The position numbers were made by a program, and so were the translations under genes. DNA of 7,391 nucleotides from assembly GCA_021108055.1 (NCBI GenBank), contig JAIORR010000185.1, positions 1 to 7,391 on the forward strand, read 5' to 3'. How positions within the stretch are numbered: the stretch's first letter is position 1; each line of letters opens with the position of its first letter. Positions 1 through 4,541 of this stretch are shown one piece after another. The notes below the pieces were generated by a model. The model was not told the DNA's origin and did no database searches. It was given only the letters and a program-made list of their open reading frames with translations. The DNA comes from Candidatus Cloacimonadota bacterium. Its GTDB lineage: Bacteria; Cloacimonadota; Cloacimonadia; Cloacimonadales; TCS61.

Positions 1-2
1 CC

Positions 3-131
3 TCTCTGGAAAGGCGAATGAAATGTGGAATCGGGAAATGCGGAAGATGTAATATTGGCTCAAAGTATATTTGTATCGATGGGCCGGTGTTTTCTTATGA
101 AGAAATAAAAAAAATCCCAGAAGCATTGTAA
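3..131 (+). CDS. AsrB/PyrK/FloxA-like flavin-[2Fe-2S] NAD(P)H oxidoreductase subunit, C-terminal end (5'-truncated)
   Basis: Reading frame 3 is open from the window edge to a TAA at 129-131 and gives the last 42 residues of a protein. The visible part has four cysteines spaced C-x4-C-x2-C-x7-C (residues 8, 13, 16 and 24 of the fragment), with the sequence KCGIGKCGRC, followed by YICIDGPVFSYEEIKKIPEA. This is the C-terminal [2Fe-2S] site and tail typical of the ferredoxin-reductase-like family that includes anaerobic sulfite reductase subunit B, the dihydroorotate dehydrogenase electron-transfer subunit PyrK and FloxA. Such proteins bind FAD and NAD(P)H in the cytoplasm and pass electrons to Fe-S partners. 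The next redox gene is HdrC-like, and FloxA-like proteins are known next to hdrABC, so a role feeding NAD(P)H electrons to an Hdr-like complex is plausible. The FAD and NAD domains lie outside the window, so the exact subfamily cannot be decided. Confidence 0.8.
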   Translation, partial: SLERRMKCGIGKCGRCNIGSKYICIDGPVFSYEEIKKIPEAL

Positions 132-159
132 AATTGAATATTTAATATTGAAAATTGAA
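131..159 (+). repeat. Left arm of a 29-bp inverted repeat enclosing the first four-helix-bundle gene
   Basis: This arm is the reverse complement of 530-558 with a single mismatch (28 of 29 positions; the sixth base is G here against T in the complemented partner). It begins on the last base of the upstream TAA stop. Within and just past the arm, the 13-mer AAATTGAATATTT occurs twice, at 131-143 and 152-164. In RNA the two arms could form a long stem with the whole four-helix-bundle gene in the loop. Confidence 0.85.
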
Positions 160-176
160 TATTTGAGAAAGAAATT

Positions 177-527
177 ATGAATAAAGAAGAATTATTAGAA
201 AGAACGAAAAAGTTTGCGCATAGATGTGTTAAATTAGCGTTATCATTGCCAAATACAACATTAGGAAATCACATCGCAAAGCAATTAATAAGATGCTCAA
301 CATCGGTTGCAGCAAATTATCGAGCAGTTTGTTTGGCTCAATCAAAAGCGAGTTTTACGTCCAAAATGAGTATTGTTTTGGAAGAAACTGACGAATCTGC
401 TTTCTGGTTGGAATTCATAATAGAAGAAAAATTAATTATTGAAAAATTAATATTATCTTTGCTTGAAGAAGCAAAAGAATTAACGGCAATTTTTTTCTCA
501 TCAAGAAAAACTGCCATTGCGAAGTAA
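177..527 (+). CDS. Four-helix-bundle protein of the S23 / 23S rRNA intervening-sequence family
   Basis: The protein has 116 residues, a typical length for the family (Pfam 23S_rRNA_IVP, TIGR02436). Recognisable features are an N-terminal helix (about residues 3-25, RTKKFAHRCVKLALSLP), the central block GNHIAKQLIRCSTSVAANYR (about 30-49), and a third helix with the family's S-x-A/S-F-x-x-K pattern and a WLEFI segment (about 55-82). These proteins were first found encoded in intervening sequences inside 23S rRNA genes and form small helical-bundle oligomers; their role is unknown. The start is ATG at 177 with only a weak purine-rich site (GAGAAAG near 165-171). The gene fills the loop between two inverted-repeat arms and lies between two redox genes it has no obvious link to, so I read it as an inserted cassette. 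It carries more divergent residues (YRAVCLAQ, ETDESAFW) than the second family member at 7054. Confidence 0.88.
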   Translation: MNKEELLERTKKFAHRCVKLALSLPNTTLGNHIAKQLIRCSTSVAANYRAVCLAQSKASFTSKMSIVLEETDESAFWLEFIIEEKLIIEKLILSLLEEAKELTAIFFSSRKTAIAK

Positions 528-529
528 TG

Positions 530-558
530 TTCAATTTTCAATATTAAATATTAAATTT
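530..558 (+). repeat. Right arm of the 29-bp inverted repeat enclosing the first four-helix-bundle gene
   Basis: This arm pairs with 131-159 at 28 of 29 positions. It starts two bases after the four-helix-bundle stop codon (525-527) and ends two bases before the AGGAG ribosome binding site (561-565) of the HdrC-like gene. The cassette therefore leaves the downstream translation signal intact. The arm is almost pure A+T, so base composition inflates chance pairing, but 28 of 29 is well beyond what I would expect by chance at this spacing. Confidence 0.85.
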
Positions 559-571
559 AAAGGAGAAATAA

Positions 572-1048
572 ATGGCTAAAGATAAAATTATATTAAGTGA
601 AATGGATGCCAATTTTAAGAATGAAATCGCATCTATGCCGGGGGCAGAACATTTTCAGAGATGTTTCACTTGTGGAACCTGCACTGCTGCCTGCCCTGTT
701 GCAGAAGTTCACGAAGATTACGACCCGCGAAGAATAATTAGAATGTGCATTCTGGGGATGAAAAAAGAAGTATTATCTTCAGACCTTCTGTGGATGTGTT
801 CGAGATGTTATACCTGCTATGCACTTTGTCCGCAGGGAGTTAAATTTTCTGATGTTATCGATGTCCTGCGTGATATGGCTATCAAACAAGGTTATGTTCC
901 TAAAGAGCGTTACTTAGAAGCAAGAGAACTGGATAAATTCGTTCAGGAATTGCGCTGCGAATTGATTGATCAGAAACTGCATCCGGAGAAAAAATTGGAT
1001 GATAAAATTAAAACAAAGCTGGATAAAGAAATAAAGATAAAATGGTAA
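572..1048 (+). CDS. HdrC-like 4Fe-4S dicluster protein (heterodisulfide reductase subunit C family)
   Basis: The protein has 158 residues with two complete cluster motifs, C-x2-C-x2-C-x3-C-P, at residues 31/34/37/41 (RCFTCGTCTAACP) and 76/79/82/86 (MCSRCYTCYALCP). Between them are DPRRIIRM and the segment GMKKEVLSSDLLW, both characteristic of HdrC and the N-terminal domain of QmoC. HdrC carries electrons on two [4Fe-4S] clusters between HdrA and the catalytic HdrB in the cytoplasm. There is no membrane domain, so this is HdrC rather than QmoC or HdrE type. The C-terminus (after about residue 130) is a lysine-rich tail with no motif. The start at 572 follows AGGAG at 561-565. No HdrB gene is visible; the AsrB-like gene lies upstream across the four-helix cassette, and TusA follows after a 320-bp gap. 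Hdr-like/TusA neighbourhoods are known from sulfur-oxidising sHdr systems. Family assignment is strong, but the substrate is unknown. Confidence 0.88.
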   Translation: MAKDKIILSEMDANFKNEIASMPGAEHFQRCFTCGTCTAACPVAEVHEDYDPRRIIRMCILGMKKEVLSSDLLWMCSRCYTCYALCPQGVKFSDVIDVLRDMAIKQGYVPKERYLEARELDKFVQELRCELIDQKLHPEKKLDDKIKTKLDKEIKIKW

Positions 1049-1074
1049 AAGATAGAACGAAGATGACACGGATT

Positions 1075-1129
1075 ATGCGGATAAATGCGGATAAAAAAAT
1101 TAAACACCGAAAACACCGAGAAACACCGA
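1075..1129 (+). repeat. Short tandem repeats (ATGCGGATAA x2, AAACACCGA x3)
   Basis: ATGCGGATAA occurs exactly twice head to tail at 1075-1084 and 1085-1094. AAACACCGA then occurs at 1102-1110, 1111-1119 and 1121-1129, with periods of 9 and 10. Units are too short and too few for a CRISPR array and there are no unique spacers. Similar word-like repeats occur between genes in many uncultured anaerobes (recollection, not checked). Confidence 0.75.
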
Positions 1130-1130
1130 A

Positions 1131-1166
1131 AAACGAATATCGAATTTCCAACAAGGAATGATGAAG
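1131..1166 (+). repeat. Degenerate solo copy of the repeat found upstream of the second four-helix-bundle gene
   Basis: This stretch aligns with 7001-7042. Shared blocks are AATATC, AAT, CCAACA, GGAAT and GATGAAG, with a few substitutions and a 6-base gap (ATCCAA present only in the later copy). No four-helix-bundle gene accompanies it here. It may be the scar of a lost cassette or an independently mobile end sequence. The alignment was done by eye. Confidence 0.55.
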
Positions 1167-1188
1167 TATGAAGGGAAACACACACCTC

Positions 1189-1277
1189 CCGGCTAAAGCC
1201 GGACTCCTACGCCTAAGGCGTATAAATCTCAAGAGGAGATTTTCTCTGCCTGCCCTGCGTATCCGGCAGCTGCCGGA
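1189..1277. repeat. Row of four small hairpins/palindromes
   Basis: Four self-complementary units follow one another. CCGGC-TAAA-GCCGG is at 1189-1202 (5-bp stem). TACGCC-TAA-GGCGTA is at 1208-1222 (6-bp stem). AAATCTC-AAGAG-GAGATTT is at 1224-1242 (7-bp stem). The perfect 16-bp palindrome TCCGGCAGCTGCCGGA is at 1262-1277. The region is more GC-rich than the surrounding genes. It could be a REP/MITE-like element, a protein-binding array or a structured leader RNA for the tusA operon; no poly-U run follows, so it is not a simple terminator. Confidence 0.7.
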
Positions 1278-1368
1278 GAAGACGGGTGTGCTCTGTGGTT
1301 AATAAAAAAGTCAGCGTTTATTCAGTGTAAGTCAGTGGCAATAAAAAAAATAAAAAAAGGAGGTTAAA

Positions 1369-1596
1369 ATGCAAGTAGATCAAACATTGGATTGTAAAGG
1401 GCTTTCCTGCCCGATGCCAATAATTAAATTGGCAAAAACTGTTAAGAAAATGAACAGTGATGAGGTTCTGGAAATGATTGGAACTGATCCGGGTTCAAAG
1501 ACTGATGTTCCTGCCTGGTGTGAAAAGACAGGTAATGTTTTTCTTGAGCAGAAAGAAGAAGGCGGCGCATTCATTTTTTACATCAAAAAGAAGTAA
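1369..1596 (+). CDS. TusA-family sulfurtransferase / sulfane-sulfur carrier (TsuB-like)
   Basis: The protein has 75 residues, full length for the TusA fold. The conserved CPMP motif is at residues 14-17 within DCKGLSCPMPIIKL; Cys14 is the expected persulfide-carrying residue. The later block TDPGSKTDVPAWC (39-51) is the usual second half of the fold, and Cys9 and Cys51 are additional cysteines. TusA proteins shuttle sulfane sulfur between cytoplasmic proteins. When encoded next to a YeeE permease, as here, they are thought to receive the imported sulfur (TsuB with TsuA). The start at ATG 1369 follows a strong AGGAGG at 1358-1363. The permease begins 13 bases after the stop, so co-translation is likely. 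A selenium-related YedF role is less likely because no selD or selenoprotein gene is visible. Confidence 0.92.
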   Translation: MQVDQTLDCKGLSCPMPIIKLAKTVKKMNSDEVLEMIGTDPGSKTDVPAWCEKTGNVFLEQKEEGGAFIFYIKKK

Positions 1597-1609
1597 AAAG
1601 GAGTGAACA

Positions 1610-2827
1610 GTGTTTAAAAAAGGAGTTTTAAGAGAACTATTCGATTCTCTGTTCGGCAAAACCTGGCCTATGTGGGTTGGTGGAATTTTGCTGGCATTAT
1701 TGAATATTCTACTTTTCGTTATCAAATATCCGTGGGGTGCAAGCGGAGGTTATGTAAATATTGGACAAAACCTTTTCCAAACTCTCGGAGCAAAAAGTCT
1801 CGGAACAAGCACACCGATAAGTCTGCACACAGTTGCATTACTGAATATCTTCATCGTTCTTGGTGCATTTATCTCATCTTTGTTCTCCAAAGAATTCAGC
1901 ATCAAAGTAGCTCCGGTTGGAGAACTTGTCAAAGGTCTTATTGGTGGAGCATTGATGGGAATTGGAGCTACTGTTGGGATCGGCTGTACAACCGGTGGAT
2001 TTTTCAGTGGAGTCCCGGCACTTTCGGGGGGAGCTTTATTCCTTTCTCTTGGATTTATGCTGGGAACTATCGTAGCCCTCAGATACCTTTTGTGGGAAAT
2101 GGAAGCTTTGCCGAATATCAGTATGGGAAAATCGTGCACATTACTTCCGGGAACAGGAAAGAAAACCGGTTGGCAGAGATGGCTAGGCTGGATCCTTATA
2201 GTTGTTGTGCTGTATATTTTCAGCAATTATACAGGGAAAGGGACTTCCTTATCGAAAATTCTCGGTTGGCATATATTTATCGCACTCATTCTTGGAATTA
2301 TCCTGCAAAGATCGAGATTTTGTATCGTTCGTGCTTTCCGTGAACCGTTTATGACTGGTGAATCTTCAGCTCCTGTGGCAGTTATCCTCAGCGTTTTAAT
2401 AGTTCTTATCGGATTCACTGTTCTCAAATATTTCGGTGTGGGAAATGCCGGAGAAACAGCGGTTCGTGCTATCGAGATGAAATCGGTTTATGCCAATTTC
2501 TGGTTGCGAGCTTTGATCGGCGGTTTCATATTTGGATTGGGAATGACAGTTGCCGGCGGATGTGCAGTTGGAACTTTGTGGCGAGCCGGAGAAGGTCATC
2601 TTAAATTGTGGATGTCAATTGTTGGATTTGTAATAATGGCCCCTGTTTCCAAAGGATTTATTGTTCCCGCAGTTGTTAAGATTATTCCTGAATCTTTGCG
2701 TAGTAAAATGTTCTTACCGGAATATCTTGGTTATACCGGTGCAGTTGTTCTGCTTTTGGTAATCTTGTTACTCTGGTATATGTTTGTGAAATGGAATGAA
2801 AAGACCGGAAAATTTTCCGCATTATAA
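1610..2827 (+). CDS. YeeE/YedE-family thiosulfate/sulfur transport permease (TsuA-like)
   Basis: This is a 405-residue inner-membrane protein with about ten hydrophobic segments (roughly residues 20-40, 71-93, 107-130, 135-160, 190-208, 219-235, 255-275, 299-325, 333-350, 374-395). The fold is an internal repeat. Each half carries a glycine-rich cysteine signature: GIGATVGIGCTTGGFFSG (Cys126) and GLGMTVAGGCAVGTLWRAGE (Cys318). A third cysteine lies in QRSRFCIVRAFREP (Cys238). Three such cysteines line the thiosulfate path in the characterised YeeE of Spirochaeta thermophila, so transport of thiosulfate or a related sulfane-sulfur species is likely. The start is GTG at 1610, supported by AGGAG at 1599-1603 with a 6-base spacer. 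It is preceded by TusA and followed 10 bases later by a rhodanese lipoprotein, a typical sulfur-uptake arrangement. Confidence 0.92.
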   Translation: MFKKGVLRELFDSLFGKTWPMWVGGILLALLNILLFVIKYPWGASGGYVNIGQNLFQTLGAKSLGTSTPISLHTVALLNIFIVLGAFISSLFSKEFSIKVAPVGELVKGLIGGALMGIGATVGIGCTTGGFFSGVPALSGGALFLSLGFMLGTIVALRYLLWEMEALPNISMGKSCTLLPGTGKKTGWQRWLGWILIVVVLYIFSNYTGKGTSLSKILGWHIFIALILGIILQRSRFCIVRAFREPFMTGESSAPVAVILSVLIVLIGFTVLKYFGVGNAGETAVRAIEMKSVYANFWLRALIGGFIFGLGMTVAGGCAVGTLWRAGEGHLKLWMSIVGFVIMAPVSKGFIVPAVVKIIPESLRSKMFLPEYLGYTGAVVLLLVILLLWYMFVKWNEKTGKFSAL

Positions 2828-2833
2828 AGGAGG
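2828..2833 (+). promoter_or_regulatory. Ribosome binding site fixing the start of the first rhodanese lipoprotein
   Basis: AGGAGG begins directly after the permease stop codon (2825-2827) and sits four bases before the ATG at 2838. It selects this ATG over an in-frame ATG at 2796 that lies inside the permease gene. Starting at 2838 also yields a clean lipoprotein signal peptide. Confidence 0.85.
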
Positions 2834-2837
2834 AGAA

Positions 2838-3377
2838 ATGAAAAAAATGAATTATCTGATTATTCTTTCTGCAATTCTTCTTCTTGTTTCAAGTTGCGGA
2901 AAAGGATTTTCTGAAGGCGGATATTTTACCAATGCAAAAGCAATGGTGAGTGAAGCCAGAAAAGGTATCGAAGAAATTTCTTATGATGAATTGATCCAGA
3001 AAATGGAAAGCAGTGAATCAAGATTCATAATAGATGTTAGAGAACCGGGTGAATTTGCAGAAGGATACATAAATCAGCCAGATGAAAACGATGAAAAAGA
3101 ATATCCTGATGTAGTAACGAAAAACATTCCAAGAGGTTTATTGGAGTTTAAAATAGCCGATATAACTTTTTGGAAAAATCGCAAAAATATGCCGTCTAAA
3201 GATGATGAAATAATTATCTATTGTAAGAAAGGCGGAAGAGGTGCTTTAGTTACGGAAACCTTGATGAAACTTGGCTATAAAAATGTTCAAAACCTGAAAG
3301 GTGGTTATAAAAAATGGCTTAACCCAAATGAATCAGAGGAAGATGATGCTCCTGCTGAATCAGGCGGATGCGGCTAA
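2838..3377 (+). CDS. Single-domain rhodanese lipoprotein with cysteine-containing C-terminal tail
   Basis: The protein has 179 residues. It begins with a short basic/hydrophobic signal (MKKMNYLIILSAILLLVSS) and a lipobox cysteine at residue 20 (LVSSC-GKG), so it is predicted to be exported and lipid-anchored. A rhodanese domain spans about 45-162: the SRFIIDVREPGEF strand, NIPRGLLEFKI, the active-site loop IIIYCKKGGRG with catalytic Cys129, then GYKNVQNLKGGYKKWL. The usual G-H-x-x-G-A stretch is replaced by an insertion rich in acidic residues (about 78-95). After the domain an acidic linker (ESEEDDAPAES) ends in GGCG, placing a second cysteine (178) next to the C-terminus. Rhodaneses transfer sulfane sulfur through a cysteine persulfide. 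Its place right after the permease suggests it prepares or delivers sulfur at the outer face of the inner membrane, or in the periplasm. Confidence 0.88.
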   Translation: MKKMNYLIILSAILLLVSSCGKGFSEGGYFTNAKAMVSEARKGIEEISYDELIQKMESSESRFIIDVREPGEFAEGYINQPDENDEKEYPDVVTKNIPRGLLEFKIADITFWKNRKNMPSKDDEIIIYCKKGGRGALVTETLMKLGYKNVQNLKGGYKKWLNPNESEEDDAPAESGGCG

Positions 3378-3392
3378 AAAAGAGGAGAATAT

Positions 3393-3517
3393 AGCAACTA
3401 ACCCAAAACATATTTAAAAGAAGTTTCAATTAAGAAATTAAATATGTTGGGCAGGCAAGAACTAACTTAATGAACTTAAAGAAATATATTGTTTATTTTG
3501 TTCGTAAGTTCGTTGCT
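3393..3517. repeat. Imperfect inverted-repeat element between the two rhodanese genes
   Basis: AGCAACTAAC at 3393-3402 matches the reverse complement of 3508-3517 at 9 of 10 positions. Inside lies a stronger hairpin: CATATTTAA (3409-3417) pairs with TTAAATATG (3438-3446), and CCCAA (3402-3406) pairs with TTGGG (3447-3451) around a two-base bulge. The element fills most of the 157-bp gap between the stop at 3377 and the ribosome binding site at 3522-3527. It could be a small MITE-like insertion or a structured RNA that alters expression of the downstream gene. No classical terminator T-run follows the inner hairpin. Confidence 0.5.
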
Positions 3518-3534
3518 GAAAAAGGAGAAAAGAG

Positions 3535-4470
3535 ATGAAAGGAAATTGGATTAAAAACTTAATAGTATTATCTATTATTGTTTTAGTCTTTGCAGGTTGT
3601 GCAAAAAAAAATGATCTTGATACTTTGATAACTTACATGAATAATAATGGAATGACAGTAAAGGAACTGTTCGACGCATGGATCATAAAAGCAGAAGATG
3701 TTCATGATAACATGGCAGATTATTACTTAATGGATCTTCGTGGAAAAGATAAGAACAAAAACGAAATTATCGATTATGATGACGGTCATATTTCCGGAGC
3801 TGTTTTAACTTCTTTCTCTACAATTCTTAACGATGCTGAGAAAGCAGGAGAAAAAACGATCGTGGTTATATGCTACACAGGTCAATCTGCCGGTCATGCT
3901 GTTATGGCACTGAGGCTATCCGGTTATGACGATGCCAAAGTACTGAAATGGGGAATGAGCGGATGGAACGGTGATTTTGATGTGTGGACAAAAAATTGCG
4001 GTCAGATTGAAAGTGAAAACTGGGTTGCTGAACCTGTGGCAGAAAATGCTGGTTTTAAATATGTTCAATTGGAATGTAATGCAACGGAAGGTAAGGAAAT
4101 GCTTGCTGAACGTGTAGATGTTATGCTGACAGGCGGATTTAAAGGAATAGGTGCGGATAAAGTTCTTAATAATCCGTCAAATTACTTTGTTAACAATTAC
4201 TGGGCTGAAGCTGATGTTGATAAATACGGACACATCGACACCGCCTACAGGATAAAGCCATTGGATTTACAAAATATTGGTCCTGATAAAACCATTGTAA
4301 CTTATTGCTGGACAGGACAGACCTCTTCTATGGTTACAGCTTATCTCACAATTCTCGGTTATGATGCAACAAGCCTTAAATATGGTGTGAACAGCATTAT
4401 TTATGATATGCTTGAATCTCATAAATGGTCTGCTTCACAAGATTATGATTACGAAGTAACAGAAAAGTAA
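3535..4470 (+). CDS. Tandem-rhodanese lipoprotein (two domains, both with active-site cysteine)
   Basis: The protein has 311 residues. A signal peptide ends in the lipobox VFAGC with lipidated Cys22. Domain 1 (about 38-155) has YYLMDLRG, an inserted acidic loop DKNKNEIIDYDD (72-83), the GHISGA motif, and active-site loop VICYTGQSAG with Cys113. Domain 2 (about 175-300) has NYFVNNYWAEAD, YGHIDTAYRI, and active-site loop VTYCWTGQTSS with Cys258. In classic two-domain rhodaneses only the C-terminal domain keeps the cysteine; here both do, with the same C-aromatic-T-G-Q loop. The inserted loop fits an EF-hand-like calcium site (D72, N74, N76, D80, D83). The predicted location is membrane-anchored on the outside of the inner membrane or at the outer membrane. 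A likely role is sulfane-sulfur binding or transfer together with the neighbouring rhodanese and permease. The start has AAGGAG at 3522-3527. Cys155 and Cys181 are additional. Confidence 0.87.
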   Translation: MKGNWIKNLIVLSIIVLVFAGCAKKNDLDTLITYMNNNGMTVKELFDAWIIKAEDVHDNMADYYLMDLRGKDKNKNEIIDYDDGHISGAVLTSFSTILNDAEKAGEKTIVVICYTGQSAGHAVMALRLSGYDDAKVLKWGMSGWNGDFDVWTKNCGQIESENWVAEPVAENAGFKYVQLECNATEGKEMLAERVDVMLTGGFKGIGADKVLNNPSNYFVNNYWAEADVDKYGHIDTAYRIKPLDLQNIGPDKTIVTYCWTGQTSSMVTAYLTILGYDATSLKYGVNSIIYDMLESHKWSASQDYDYEVTEK

Positions 4471-4488
4471 ATCAGATTATATAATTAT

Positions 4489-4512
4489 CAGGGAGCTTAA
4501 CCTGGCTCCCTG
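4489..4512 (+). terminator. Hairpin after the tandem-rhodanese gene, possible weak terminator or attenuator
   Basis: CAGGGAGC (4489-4496) pairs perfectly with GCTCCCTG (4505-4512) across an 8-base loop, 18 bases after the stop codon. The following sequence (GTGATTTGATAGATTTT) is T-rich but lacks a contiguous T-run directly at the stem. The hairpin may therefore only lower readthrough into the FrhB-like gene, whose ribosome binding site starts 19 bases later. It marks the end of the sulfur block. Confidence 0.5.
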
Positions 4513-4531
4513 GTGATTTGATAGATTTTCC

Positions 4532-4537
4532 GGAGAG
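4532..4537 (+). promoter_or_regulatory. Ribosome binding site deciding the FrhB-like start
   Basis: GGAGAG with the core GGAG at 4532-4535 precedes ATG 4542 by a 6-base spacer. A longer in-frame reading from TTG at 4518 would start at the foot of the hairpin, with no Shine-Dalgarno sequence ahead of it, so ATG 4542 is preferred. Confidence 0.75.
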
Positions 4538-4541
4538 TAAA

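Larger units (their letters stand above)
1049..1368. other. 320-bp gene-free repeat mosaic between the HdrC-like gene and TusA
   Basis: I see no convincing coding region on either strand; the minus-strand frames here are arginine- and phenylalanine-rich and match nothing. The stretch holds, in order: a perfect 10-bp tandem repeat (1075-1094), three near-tandem AAACACCGA units (1102-1129), a degenerate copy of the repeat that precedes the second four-helix gene (1131-1166), four consecutive small hairpins or palindromes (1189-1277), three TCAGYGK units (1311-1338), and the TusA ribosome binding site (1358-1363). The patchwork looks like accumulated small mobile or dispersed repeats. It may separate tusA transcription from the upstream operon, but I could not identify a clear promoter. 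Confidence 0.7.

Noticed and set aside
1075..1129. Possible CRISPR array
   Set aside because: Units are 9-10 bp, nearly contiguous and only two or three in number; there are no spacers and no cas genes.
970..1232. Two overlapping minus-strand open frames in the HdrC-TusA gap
   Set aside because: They cover the tandem repeats and hairpins, have odd composition (long F/S/R runs) and no recognisable motif or start signal.
1189..1277. tRNA or known riboswitch fold in the hairpin array
   Set aside because: There is no cloverleaf, no conserved T-loop or anticodon arm, and no riboswitch core that I recognise; the units are simple independent palindromes.
1672..2343. Long 223-residue open frame on the + strand inside the permease gene
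   Set aside because: It lies in another frame of the clear YeeE gene. Its translation is tryptophan/serine/arginine-rich with no domain, and it has no ribosome binding site.
2796..2837. Upstream ATG extending the first rhodanese into the permease gene
   Set aside because: It would bury the lipoprotein signal peptide behind 14 charged/polar residues, whereas ATG 2838 has an excellent ribosome binding site.
4518..4541. TTG start giving an 8-residue longer FrhB-like protein
   Set aside because: There is no Shine-Dalgarno sequence ahead of it, while ATG 4542 has GGAG at the right distance and the family does not need the extra residues.
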